Of a stretch of DNA of 51,921 nt, positions 33,622 through 41,618 are shown one piece after another. This stretch comes from an uncultured Clostridia bacterium (GTDB lineage Bacteria > Bacillota > Clostridia > Oscillospirales > Acutalibacteraceae), in NCBI GenBank assembly GCA_947652665.1, contig CANTDZ010000003.1, forward strand, positions 1-51,921, read 5' to 3'. The stretch's first letter is position 1, and every line of letters begins with the position of its first letter. The notes under the pieces are model-generated. The model was not told the DNA's origin and did not search any database. It was given only the letters and a program-made list of their open reading frames with translations. The position numbers and the translations under genes are program-made.

Positions 33622-34581
33622 CAGCGGCACGGTGCGCTGGCATTCTTGAATGGCAGCAGTGTCCGGCATGGCGGGGATGGCACCGGTCTTGGTGGCGCAG
33701 GTGGCCCCGGCGGCGTTGGCGAAGTCCACAAAGCCGGAGAGCTCTTCCTCGGAAAGCTCGCAGGGCTTCTTGCCGCTCTGCACGATTTGTGCCAGTAAGG
33801 CTCCAAAGAAGCTGTCGCCCGACCCGGTGGTGTCCTTGACCTTGGTGTCGTAGGTGTTCTTCCGCAGGGCGAACCCCGGCGTAAAGACCGCGCACCCTTT
33901 GGGCCCCATGGTCACCACGACCACGGAAACGCCCTGGGCCAGCAGCGCCTTAGCTCCGGCTTCCAGATCCTCCTCACTGGTCAGCAGCTGGAGCTCCTCG
34001 TCCGAGACCTTCATGATGTCGGCATAGGCAATGAGGCTGCGCATACGGGCCACGCCTTCCTGTTCGCTGGGCCACAGCGGGGGACGCCAGTTGGGGTCGT
34101 AGGCGGTGATTTTGCCCTGGGACTTGGCGTGCTTCACCAATTCCTCCACCGCCGACCGGGAAGGCTCCGCCGTCAGCAGCAGCGACCCAAAGCACAGCAG
34201 CTCACACTGGGACACCAGCGCTTTTTCCGCCTCGCCAGCCGCCAGGCGGGTGTCTGCGCCGGGGTTGCGGTAGAAGCTGAAATCCCGGTCGCCGGTTTCG
34301 CTTAGCTGGACGAAAGCCAGCGTGGTGGCGAAGTCGGGGTCCTGGGTCAGGCCCTGGGTTTCCACGCCGCATTTCTGGAGGGTGTCTACCAGGAAGTCGC
34401 CGAACATATCCTGGCCTACCCGGCCCAAAAACCCGGCAGACACGCCTACCCGCAAAGCCTGCACGGCCACATTGGCCGGGGCTCCGCCGGGGTTGCGCGC
34501 GAACAGCAGGCGGCCGTCCTCGGTGGTGCCGGTGGGGGTAAAGTCGATCAAAAGCTCGCCCATGGATAAAAGTTTTGCCAT
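33610..34581 (-). CDS. PfkB family sugar kinase, probably fructokinase
   Basis: 323 aa. N-terminal GELLIDFTP and NPGGAPANVAV, then the C-terminal ATP/anion-hole motif DTTGSGDSFFGALLA with the catalytic aspartate: a ribokinase-fold kinase closest in pattern to fructokinases (ScrK-like). It phosphorylates a sugar, likely fructose, in the cytoplasm. AAGGGAAG precedes the start. No strong promoter was seen in the 81 nt upstream, so it may depend on read-through from the RICIN gene terminator. Confidence 0.85.
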   Translation of the reverse strand: MAKLLSMGELLIDFTPTGTTEDGRLLFARNPGGAPANVAVQALRVGVSAGFLGRVGQDMFGDFLVDTLQKCGVETQGLTQDPDFATTLAFVQLSETGDRDFSFYRNPGADTRLAAGEAEKALVSQCELLCFGSLLLTAEPSRSAVEELVKHAKSQGKITAYDPNWRPPLWPSEQEGVARMRSLIAYADIMKVSDEELQLLTSEEDLEAGAKALLAQGVSVVVVTMGPKGCAVFTPGFALRKNTYDTKVKDTTGSGDSFFGALLAQIVQSGKKPCELSEEELSGFVDFANAAGATCATKTGAIPAMPDTAAIQECQRTVPLLVL

Positions 34582-34618
34582 AGTATCTACTTCCCTTCTT
34601 TTGTTTAAATGTAAGGAA

Positions 34619-34646
34619 GGGCCCCCGGCAATGCGCCAGAGGGCCC
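34619..34646 (-). terminator. Terminator-like hairpin after the RICIN gene
   Basis: The arms GGGCCC (34619-34624 and 34641-34646) enclose a further CTGGC/GCCGG stem and a short loop. The minus-strand tail is CTTCCTTAC, not a pure T-run, so termination may be partial and allow transcription into the sugar kinase. Confidence 0.55.
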
Positions 34647-34662
34647 GGTCTTTCCGAGATGT

Positions 34663-35286
34663 TTACTTGGCCTTTTTCGCCGGGGCCTTGGCCGTTGCTT
34701 TCTTAGCAGCAGGCTTTGCCACGGCTTCCTTCACGGCCTCCGCGATTTTGCGGGTGCGGGGCTTCTTGACGGCAGGCTTCGGGGCCTCTTCCTTTGCAGG
34801 GGCCGGAGCTTCCTTCTTGGCGGTGCGGGTGACGGTTTTGGCCGGAGCCTTGGCGCCGGCAACCACGAACTTCCACTGCTGGCCTTCACCGGCCACGTCG
34901 TCCCACAGCTGGGCCAGGGCGCCGTCTTCGTCGCTCATATCCACGATATCCAGCACCTTGCCGGACTGGACGTTCACAATCTTCTTATAAGTAGCGGTGA
35001 GCTTCACCAACTCCCATTTCTGGCTGGGGGCCTCTTCGATGTCGTCCCAGATGTGGCACCAGGTGCCGCTTTCCACGCCGCCGTGCACTACATCCAGGGC
35101 CTTGCCGCTGGCCTTGTTGATCAGCTTCACGGGGCCGCGGGACCCGGACTGCACCCAAAGCTGGGCATCCTCGCCGGTGGGGGCGGACTGGAACACGTTC
35201 TGGCCGTTATCAGTACCGGCCGCCTGCAGGGCTTTGCCGGTGCGGCGGTTCACAATCATAAACTCTTCTATTTTCTTCGCAGCCAT
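34663..35286 (-). CDS. Cytoplasmic RICIN-repeat protein with histone-H1-like tail
   Basis: 207 aa. No signal peptide. Residues ~9-141 form three beta-trefoil (ricin B) repeats whose Q-x-W motifs fall at residues 42-44, 89-91 and 136-138, exactly 47 apart. Each repeat also has a hydrophobic-N-x-x-(S/T)-G-K start (NRRTGK, NKASGK, NVQSGK). Residues 143-207 are a low-complexity tail with about 17 Lys and 3 Arg plus many Ala and Pro (PAAKKATAKAPAKKAK), like the tail of histone H1 or AlgP. RICIN domains normally bind glycans outside the cell; the tail suggests nucleic-acid or polyanion binding inside it. The pairing is unusual and the function unknown. It has a consensus promoter, so it is probably abundant. 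Confidence 0.85.
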   Translation of the reverse strand: MAAKKIEEFMIVNRRTGKALQAAGTDNGQNVFQSAPTGEDAQLWVQSGSRGPVKLINKASGKALDVVHGGVESGTWCHIWDDIEEAPSQKWELVKLTATYKKIVNVQSGKVLDIVDMSDEDGALAQLWDDVAGEGQQWKFVVAGAKAPAKTVTRTAKKEAPAPAKEEAPKPAVKKPRTRKIAEAVKEAVAKPAAKKATAKAPAKKAK

Positions 35287-35335
35287 ATATCCTTACTTCC
35301 TTTCAATCGTTCCATAATCAATGTTTCACAGGATT

Positions 35336-35364
35336 ATTATAGCGTTTTTGCGGCTGGCTGTCAA
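35336..35364 (-). promoter_or_regulatory. Consensus sigma-A promoter of the RICIN/H1-tail gene
   Basis: On the minus strand TTGACA (35364-35359), exactly 17 nt, TATAAT (35341-35336): both hexamers perfect with optimal spacing. It lies ~50 nt before the start codon, whose RBS region is GGAAGTAAGGA. This predicts strong expression in exponential growth. Confidence 0.9.
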
Positions 35365-35528
35365 ACGCTTTTGGCTGGAGGAAAAGGCGGTTTTTCCGCA
35401 TATAGACTCGTTTTTTCGCGATCCGCCCCCTTTTCGGGAGGGATTTTTAGCCAATTTAGGTAATTCTTTGGGGCCGGACGGTTTCAAATTCGGCAAAAAA
35501 TAAATTCCAATTTCTGGGGAAAACCAGC

Positions 35529-35557
35529 TTGGAAAAGCCCAGGGGTTGGTGTATACT
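35529..35557 (+). promoter_or_regulatory. Promoter of the P-type ATPase gene
   Basis: TTGGAA (35529-35534), 17 nt, TATACT (35552-35557), 25 nt before ATG 35583. The ~165 nt between it and the divergent RICIN promoter are AT-leaning with no further recognised motif. Confidence 0.75.
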
Positions 35558-35582
35558 AGGGTTATTGGGAAGGAGTGACGTT

Positions 35583-37991
35583 ATGGCACAGACCGAACAG
35601 ACAAGGGGGCAGCGCCTGCACCCCGACCCCGCCGTGGGGCTCACGTCCCAGCAGGTGGCACAGCAGGTGGAGAGAGGGCTTCACAACGGGGGCTCGGGGG
35701 TCAAGACGAAGACGGAGGGGCAAATCATAAGGGAAAACGTGTTCACGTTCTTTAACCTTTTGAACTTCGCCCTGGCCGCGGCGGTGATCTTAGTGGGGTC
35801 GCCCCGCAGCGCCCTGTTTATGGGCGTTATCACTTCAAATATCGTCATCGGCTCCTTCCAAGGGATACGGGCCAAGCATACCATCGATAAGCTTTCGCTG
35901 ATCTCGTCGCCCAAGGCCACGGTCCTGCGGGACGGGAAAAAGGCCACCATCCAGGTGGAGGAGGTGGTGCTCGACGACATCCTCCTGCTGTCGGCCGGCA
36001 ACCAGATCTGCGCCGATGCCGTCGTGGCCGCCGGGGAGTGCGAGGTCAACGAATCGCTGATAACCGGCGAAAGCGACCCCATCCTCAAGCAGGCAGGGGA
36101 GCCGCTGCTGTCCGGCAGCTTTGTGGTCAGCGGCCAGTGCTCGGCCCAGGTGGAGCACGTGGGCGCGGAGAACTACGCCAACAAGATTGCCGGGGACGCC
36201 AAGCAGGTAAAAAAGCGCACCTCCGAGATTATGGATTCCATCGACCTCATCGTCAAGATCATCGGCTTTGCCATCCTGCCCATTGGCGGGCTGCTGTTCT
36301 GGAAGCAGTATTTTGTGCTGGGCGATACGTTCCAGGGCTCGGTGGTGAGCACCTGCGCCGCCATGGTGGGCATGATTCCCGAGGGCCTGGTGCTGCTCAT
36401 CAGCCTGGCCTTTGCGGTCAGCGTCCTCAAGCTTTCCCGGCACAAGACCCTGGTGCAGGATATGTACTGCATCGAGACCCTGGCCCGGGTGGACACCTTG
36501 TGCCTGGACAAGACCGGCACCATCACCGAGGGCTCCATGCAGGTGGACGAGCTGGCGCCCTTTGAAGGGCACTCACCCCAGGAAATGGCCGAGGCCCTTA
36601 CGGCGCTGGTGTGCAATCTGCACGACGACAACCCGACCTTTATGGCTGTCCGGGACTACCTGCCCGGCGAAAGCCCCTGGCACGCGTCGGCCATTGTGCC
36701 GTTCTCGTCGGCGCGGAAGTGGTCGGGGGCGTACTTCCCCGGCAAGGGCTCTTATGTTATGGGCGCGGGGGAGTTCATCCTGGGCGAAGAATTCCACAAA
36801 CGCTATCCCCAGGCCGAGGGCTACTCGCAGAACGGACAGCGCGTGCTGCTGCTGGCCTGGGCCGAGGCCCCCTTTGACGACAAGGAGCTGCCCGAAGGCG
36901 TACAGGGCATCGGCCTGGTGGCCATCAGCGACAAGATCCGCCGGGAGGCCCCCCGCACCCTGCGGTACTTTGCCGACCAGGGCGTGGACTTGAAGGTTAT
37001 TTCCGGCGACAACGCCGTTACCGTATCCCATATCGCCAAGCGTGCCGGCCTGGAAAATGCCGACCGCTACTGCGACGCCACCACCCTCCGGACCGAGGAG
37101 GACATCCATAGGGCCATGCAGGAATATTCCGTCTTTGGCCGCGTGACCCCCCAGCAGAAGCTGGCCTTCGTCAAGGCCCTGAAAGAGGACGGCCACACCG
37201 TGGCCATGACCGGCGACGGCGTCAACGACGTGCTGGCCCTCAAAGAGGCCGACTGCTCCATCGCCATGGCCTCGGGCAGCGACGCGGCGCGCACTGTCTC
37301 CAACCTGGTGCTGCTGGATTCCAACTTCGCCTCCATGCCCCTGGTGGTGCAGGAGGGCCGCCGCTCCATCAACAATTTGCAGCGCTCCAGTTCGCTGTTC
37401 CTGCAAAAGACCATCTTCTCGGCGCTCATTGGCGTGCTGTTCATCTTCATCAACTATACGTACCCCTTTGAGCCCATCCAGCAGACGCTTATCAGCTCCC
37501 TGACCATCGGCGTGCCCAGCTTCATCCTGGCCCTGGAGCCCAACAAGGACCGCCTGCGGGGCAAGTTCATTTTCAACGTCATCAAAATGTGCATCCCCGC
37601 CGCGCTGACCATGACCGCCAATATCGTGGTGCTGTGCGCGCTCAGCGGGCCCCTGGGGCTCACGCCGGCGGAAATGTCCACCCTGGCCGTGATGCTCACG
37701 GCGCTGACGGGCTTCATCATGCTCTTTAAGATCTGCACGCCCTTCAACACCCTGCGCGTGTTCCTCTTTGGGGGCCTGCTGACGGTGTTCGTGGTGGCCA
37801 TCCTCTTCTTGGGCGACTTCTTCGCCCTGGTCACCATCAGCCTGCCCATGCTCATCGCCCTGCAGCCCATGCTGCTGTTTGCCATCGTGTTCATGCTGGC
37901 GCTGCTGCATTTTGTGGACCACGTCATCGCCAACTCCCAAAGCCCCCTGTACCCCCTAAAAAGAAAGCACCGGCGCAAGCGCAGGGCTTGA
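35583..37991 (+). CDS. Cation-translocating P-type ATPase (CaxP/Exp7-like)
   Basis: 802 aa from ATG 35583 (AAGGAG at ~10 nt); an earlier in-frame ATG lacks an RBS. Actuator motif LITGESDP, transmembrane motif MIPEGL, phosphorylation site CLDKTGTIT (Asp309), and hinge MTGDGVNDVLALKEADCSIA, then about six C-terminal helices. No heavy-metal-binding domain and no CPC motif, so not a copper or zinc pump. The PEGL pattern and overall layout resemble the Gram-positive Exp7/CaxP group, for which calcium export has been described in pneumococcus; the ion here is inferred. Monocistronic. Confidence 0.85.
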   Translation: MAQTEQTRGQRLHPDPAVGLTSQQVAQQVERGLHNGGSGVKTKTEGQIIRENVFTFFNLLNFALAAAVILVGSPRSALFMGVITSNIVIGSFQGIRAKHTIDKLSLISSPKATVLRDGKKATIQVEEVVLDDILLLSAGNQICADAVVAAGECEVNESLITGESDPILKQAGEPLLSGSFVVSGQCSAQVEHVGAENYANKIAGDAKQVKKRTSEIMDSIDLIVKIIGFAILPIGGLLFWKQYFVLGDTFQGSVVSTCAAMVGMIPEGLVLLISLAFAVSVLKLSRHKTLVQDMYCIETLARVDTLCLDKTGTITEGSMQVDELAPFEGHSPQEMAEALTALVCNLHDDNPTFMAVRDYLPGESPWHASAIVPFSSARKWSGAYFPGKGSYVMGAGEFILGEEFHKRYPQAEGYSQNGQRVLLLAWAEAPFDDKELPEGVQGIGLVAISDKIRREAPRTLRYFADQGVDLKVISGDNAVTVSHIAKRAGLENADRYCDATTLRTEEDIHRAMQEYSVFGRVTPQQKLAFVKALKEDGHTVAMTGDGVNDVLALKEADCSIAMASGSDAARTVSNLVLLDSNFASMPLVVQEGRRSINNLQRSSSLFLQKTIFSALIGVLFIFINYTYPFEPIQQTLISSLTIGVPSFILALEPNKDRLRGKFIFNVIKMCIPAALTMTANIVVLCALSGPLGLTPAEMSTLAVMLTALTGFIMLFKICTPFNTLRVFLFGGLLTVFVVAILFLGDFFALVTISLPMLIALQPMLLFAIVFMLALLHFVDHVIANSQSPLYPLKRKHRRKRRA

Positions 37992-38010
37992 CCGGTTCTC
38001 TAAAAGCCAT

Positions 38011-38052
38011 AAAAAGCACGGGCTTCTGTTTTGACGGAAGCCCGCACTTTTT
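38011..38052 (+). terminator. Rho-independent terminator after the P-type ATPase
   Basis: AAAAAG, a 2-nt mismatch and CGGGCTTC (38011-38026) pair with GAAGCCCG, a mismatch and CTTTTT (38037-38052) around a 10-nt loop. The T-tract lies within the stem end. Confidence 0.8.
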
Positions 38053-38108
38053 ATGAGGATGTAGTATGAAAAGGATAACTTATAATCGAAAATTTGCCGG
38101 GGCGGTAC

Positions 38109-38138
38109 TGGACTTTCCTCCCTTTGTTATGCTATAAT
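38109..38138 (+). promoter_or_regulatory. Promoter of the AraC-family gene
   Basis: Extended -10 TGCTATAAT (TATAAT at 38133-38138) with a weak -35 TGGACT (38109-38114), 18-nt spacing. The leader to ATG 38228 is ~80 nt and shows no clear structure. Confidence 0.65.
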
Positions 38139-38227
38139 GATAACCGAATGAAGCGGATATTTCTACAAGAAAAAGCGCTGCTTTTATAACAATCGTATTT
38201 TTCCAGTGGAGAAGGAGGATTTTGGCC

Positions 38228-39124
38228 ATGCCGCAGATACGCAGACGGGCAGACGACTCGGAAATTTTATATTATAACGACCCGGAAGTGCCTTTTTATG
38301 TCCAGGATTCCCGCATCTCCAGCTTCCCCAACCGGGAAATGCTCTGCCACTGGCATGAGGACTTGGAGTTTATCCACGTGGTGGAAGGGAAGATGGTCTA
38401 CTATGTCAACGGGGAAGGGATCAATTTGCGGGAGGGCCAGGCCGTGCTGGTCAATTCTCGGCAGCTGCACCAGTCCCACGCGGACGGCGAGGACGACTGC
38501 CGTTATATGTGTATCGTGTTTGACCCCGCCTTCCTCTGCAACAACATCTCCCTGCGCAGCAACTACATCGACCCGGTGACCGACGCCCACATCCCCTACC
38601 TGCTCATGGCCGACAGCGAACCCCTCTGCCAAAGCCTGGACCAAGCGGCGGGGCTCTTCCTGGAAAAAGCCCCTGCCTTCGAGCTGCGCGTGCTGGGGCA
38701 GCTGAACCAGGCATGGGCCCTCCTATATGAACGTATGCAGCAAATGGACGCCGCCGGAGCCCCCGGCGAAGCCGACCCCGATGTGGCCGTGCAAAAGCAG
38801 ATGGCCGACTACATCTACCGCAACTATACCCACAAGCTTACCTTGGGCGAGGTGGCCCAGTCCGGCGGGGTGTGCAAAAGCAAATGCTGCCAGATTTTCA
38901 AAAAATACCTGCGCAAGACCCCCGGCGAGTTCCTTATGGCCTACCGCTTGGAAGCCGCCGCTCATATGCTGCGCACCACGGCCCAGTCGGTGACGGAGAT
39001 CGCCTACGCCTGCGGCTTTAACAGCCCCAGCTATTTTACCGAGGCCTTCCGCCGGGAGCACGGCTGTACGCCCCGGTACTTCCGCCAGCGGCAGCTGAAC
39101 GCCGGGCGGCCGGAGAACGCATAA
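38228..39124 (+). CDS. AraC family transcriptional regulator
   Basis: 298 aa. ATG 38228 is chosen because AAGGAGG (38213-38219) is 8 nt away; the TTG at 38222 is too close. Residues ~30-110 form a cupin-like effector domain (CHWHEDLEFIHVVEG, then HQSHAD). The C-terminal ~100 residues have two HTH motifs (LGEVAQSGGVCKSKCCQIFK and VTEIAYACGFNSPSYFTEAF) with the usual C-T-P-R-Y-F end. A sugar-responsive activator or repressor is likely. No catabolic gene is adjacent on the same strand, so its target is unknown. Confidence 0.9.
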   Translation: MPQIRRRADDSEILYYNDPEVPFYVQDSRISSFPNREMLCHWHEDLEFIHVVEGKMVYYVNGEGINLREGQAVLVNSRQLHQSHADGEDDCRYMCIVFDPAFLCNNISLRSNYIDPVTDAHIPYLLMADSEPLCQSLDQAAGLFLEKAPAFELRVLGQLNQAWALLYERMQQMDAAGAPGEADPDVAVQKQMADYIYRNYTHKLTLGEVAQSGGVCKSKCCQIFKKYLRKTPGEFLMAYRLEAAAHMLRTTAQSVTEIAYACGFNSPSYFTEAFRREHGCTPRYFRQRQLNAGRPENA

Positions 39125-39126
39125 TC

Positions 39127-39161
39127 AAAACGGGGAGCCCCCACAAGGCCCCCCGTTTTTT
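39127..39161 (+). terminator. Bidirectional terminator between araC-type gene and pyrE
   Basis: AAAACGGGG (39127-39135) pairs with CCCCGTTTT (39151-39159), with T-tracts on both strands. It serves the two convergent transcripts. Confidence 0.85.
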
Positions 39162-39174
39162 ATGCTTGCTTTGC

Positions 39175-39840
39175 TTAGGGCAGGATGCAGTACTGCTCCA
39201 TGTACCCCTCCATGGCTTCCAAAAGGGAGGGGTCGGTGCCGTTTTGCTGCAAATATTCGTGGATGTCCACCACGGTCACGATGGGGTGGACCTGGATGCC
39301 GAACTCCTCCTGCACCTCCATGATGGCGGTCTTGCCGGGGGTGGCGCCCACCTCGCAGCGGTCGACGCTGATGTACATATGGGGGGCTGTCACATTGGCG
39401 CAGGCTTTTAGGATGGGCATGGTCTCGCGCACAGCGGTGCCGGCGGTGATCACGTCTTCGATGATAATGATCCGGTCGCCGTCCTGGGGCTTGTAGCCCA
39501 CCGTGGAGCCGCCCTCGCCATGATCCTTTATCTCTTTGCGGTTAAAGAAGTAGGGCTTGTCGATCTGGTGGTTCTGATAGAGGGCCACCGCGCAGGCTGA
39601 CGCCAGCGGGATGCCCTTATAGGCCGGGCCGAACATGGCGTCGAAGTCCCCGCCGATGGTATCGGCCACAAGGTCTGCGTAGTAGCCGCCCAGGCGGGAA
39701 AGCTGCGCGCCGGTCTTATAGTTGCCGGTGTTGACGAAGTATTGGGTGTTGCGGCCGCTTTTGGTGACGAAATGGCCAAAGCGCAGCACGTCAGCGGACA
39801 GCATGAACTCGATGAATTCCCGTTTCTTTTCCGTTAGCAT
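39175..39840 (-). CDS. pyrE: Orotate phosphoribosyltransferase
   Basis: 221 aa. PRPP-binding motif IIIIEDVITAGTAVRE and the family block MFGPAYKGIPLA, with YFFNRKEIKDHGEGG as the flexible catalytic loop (Lys). It converts orotate and PRPP to OMP in de novo pyrimidine synthesis. AAGGAGAG precedes the ATG. It is downstream of the metallo-hydrolase gene with an 18-nt gap, so cotranscribed; other pyr genes are not in the window. Confidence 0.95.
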   Translation of the reverse strand: MLTEKKREFIEFMLSADVLRFGHFVTKSGRNTQYFVNTGNYKTGAQLSRLGGYYADLVADTIGGDFDAMFGPAYKGIPLASACAVALYQNHQIDKPYFFNRKEIKDHGEGGSTVGYKPQDGDRIIIIEDVITAGTAVRETMPILKACANVTAPHMYISVDRCEVGATPGKTAIMEVQEEFGIQVHPIVTVVDIHEYLQQNGTDPSLLEAMEGYMEQYCILP

Positions 39841-39858
39841 GATGATCTCTCCTTAAAC

Positions 39859-40842
39859 TTAATCGTCTTTTCCCTGCACGCTGGGCAGGCCGGTCTCGAA
39901 TGTGATGTCCTTTCCGTCCGACCGGGCCAGCACAGTGCCGTCCTCATCGGTGCGATAAATGGCGATATCTCGTTCATTCAGCTTCTGCATGGTCTCCCGG
40001 TGGGGGTGGCCGTAGGAGTTATCCAGGCCGCAGCTGATAACGGCGTAGTATGGGTTGACGGCATCTAAAAACGCCGTGGTAGTAGAAGTGGACGACCCGT
40101 GGTGCCCGCATTTGAGAACGTCGGCGCTGACCCCGTACCCGTCCTCCAAAATGACCTTCTCGCTTTGGGACTCCGCATCCCCGGTAAAGAGGAAGGAGGT
40201 CTCGCCATACACCAGGCGGATGACCGCGGAGTAGTTGTTGGTGTCTTCCCAATCGGCGTCCATGCGGGGCGACATGACCTGGAACTGCGCCCCCGGCGGG
40301 GACTCCAGGAGGGCGTCCTCGTGCAGGCGGATGACGGTGAGGCCCTTATCGTCTACGGCGTCCAAAAGGGCCTCGTAAGCGCGGCCGGTGGGGGTGCGGT
40401 CGTCGGGCAGCAAGGGCATATAGATGTTGCCAATGTCAAAGCGCTGCACGATGCGCGCCATGCATCCCATGTGGTCGGTGTGGGGGTGGCTGCACACCAG
40501 GGCATTGATTTTTTCAACGCCCAGGTCCCGCAGGGTGTCGGTCAGGCCGTCGGCGTATTGGTACTCGCCGGTGTCAATAAGCACGTTAAAATAGCCGCTC
40601 TCGCATTGGATTTGGATGAGCTCGCTGTCCCCCTGGCCCACGTCCAAAAAGTAGACGTTCAGGCCGTAGGTCTGCTCCGCGTTTTCCGGCAGTGGTAAGG
40701 ATGGGATTCCCTCCGGCGCGTCGGTGCCCATGGGCCCCAGGCGGCTGGATAGAATGAACAGCACCGCCAGTATGAACAGCCCTGCTACCGGCCCCAGCCT
40801 TGTCCGGTGGGGGGCAGGGCCGCTGTGTCCCTGTTTTCTCAT
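39859..40842 (-). CDS. Membrane-anchored ComEC-like metallo-beta-lactamase-fold hydrolase
   Basis: 327 aa from ATG 40842, preceded by AAGGAGG; a longer frame upstream has no RBS. An N-terminal signal anchor (residues ~20-37) is followed by an MBL domain: LNVYFLDVGQGDSELI, the metal motif SHPHTDH, later FTGDAE and KCGHHGSS. This is the domain of ComEC/Rec2, here without the channel. Such stand-alone proteins may be extracytoplasmic nucleases or phosphodiesterases; the substrate is unknown. Confidence 0.85.
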   Translation of the reverse strand: MRKQGHSGPAPHRTRLGPVAGLFILAVLFILSSRLGPMGTDAPEGIPSLPLPENAEQTYGLNVYFLDVGQGDSELIQIQCESGYFNVLIDTGEYQYADGLTDTLRDLGVEKINALVCSHPHTDHMGCMARIVQRFDIGNIYMPLLPDDRTPTGRAYEALLDAVDDKGLTVIRLHEDALLESPPGAQFQVMSPRMDADWEDTNNYSAVIRLVYGETSFLFTGDAESQSEKVILEDGYGVSADVLKCGHHGSSTSTTTAFLDAVNPYYAVISCGLDNSYGHPHRETMQKLNERDIAIYRTDEDGTVLARSDGKDITFETGLPSVQGKDD

Positions 40843-40870
40843 ATGTACCTCCTTGCACGCTATTAGTCTC

Positions 40871-40933
40871 ATTTTATCACATTGCGCGCCAAAGCGCAAG
40901 CGTATTGACATACGCCGCAAAACTTGCTATGCT
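40871..40933. promoter_or_regulatory. Divergent promoters of the metallo-hydrolase and rhomboid-like genes
   Basis: Minus strand: TTGCGC (40899-40894), 17 nt, TAAAAT (40876-40871). Plus strand: TTGACA (40905-40910), 17 nt, TATGCT (40928-40933) with an extended TG. A perfect repeat, TTGCGC and GCGCAA (40882-40899), covers the minus -35, so one regulator could control both. The two -35 boxes are only 5 nt apart, making interference likely. Confidence 0.7.
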
Positions 40934-40969
40934 TAGGGAAAGAATCTCACGCGAAAGGGGCACAGCCTT

Positions 40970-41617
40970 ATGAATTGGATGGATCGTTTGGAGAGGAAAT
41001 TTGGGCGGCATTCCGTGCCGCGCATCATGTATTTTATCACGGGCGTCATGCTGGCAGTTTTTGTGGGCGACCTGCTTTTTGGCGGCCGGGTGTCCGCCCT
41101 GCTGGCCTTTAGCCGGGGGCTCATCCTGCAGGGCCAGGTGTGGCGGATCATCACGTTTATTTTCCTGCCCCCCAACAGCTCGGTGATCTGGATTGTGTTC
41201 AGCCTCTACTTTTACTGCCTCATGGGCAACGCCTTGGAGAGCGCCTGGGGCACGTTCCGCTTTAACCTGTTCTACCTGTGCGGCATCGTGGGATGCATTT
41301 TGGCGGGGTTTGTGACGGGCTATGGCGTCAACCATTTCCTCAATATGTCGCTGTTTTTCGCCTACGCGGCGGTGTTCCCGGACAACCAGCTGATGCTGTT
41401 TTTCATCCTGCCCATCAAGGTCAAGTGGCTGGCGCTGGCGGACATCCTCTATTTTATCTGGATGTTCATTATTGGCGGCTGGCCGTCCCGGGTGGCGATC
41501 CTGCTGGCCCTTTTGAACATTTGGCTGTTCTTCGGCAGCGACTTCTTCCACTACCTCAAGCAGCAGATGGGCTACTGGAAGACCCGCCAGCAGTTCCGCC
41601 GGAACAACCGCTTCTAA
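40970..41617 (+). CDS. Rhomboid-like membrane protein lacking the catalytic motif
   Basis: 215 aa, GAAAGGGGC before ATG 40970. Six hydrophobic segments. Rhomboid features present: GQVWRIITFIFLP (WR motif), then LESAWGTFRFNLFYL. The G-x-S-x serine motif expected in the fourth helix is absent (NHFLNMSLFFAYAA instead), so it is probably a pseudo-rhomboid. It might bind membrane proteins rather than cut them. Ends 1 nt before the convergent membrane protein gene. Confidence 0.75.
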   Translation: MNWMDRLERKFGRHSVPRIMYFITGVMLAVFVGDLLFGGRVSALLAFSRGLILQGQVWRIITFIFLPPNSSVIWIVFSLYFYCLMGNALESAWGTFRFNLFYLCGIVGCILAGFVTGYGVNHFLNMSLFFAYAAVFPDNQLMLFFILPIKVKWLALADILYFIWMFIIGGWPSRVAILLALLNIWLFFGSDFFHYLKQQMGYWKTRQQFRRNNRF

Positions 41618-41618
41618 A

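Noticed and set aside
36573-37940. A 455-codon minus-strand frame
   Set aside because: Antisense to the P-type ATPase, whose motifs are intact.
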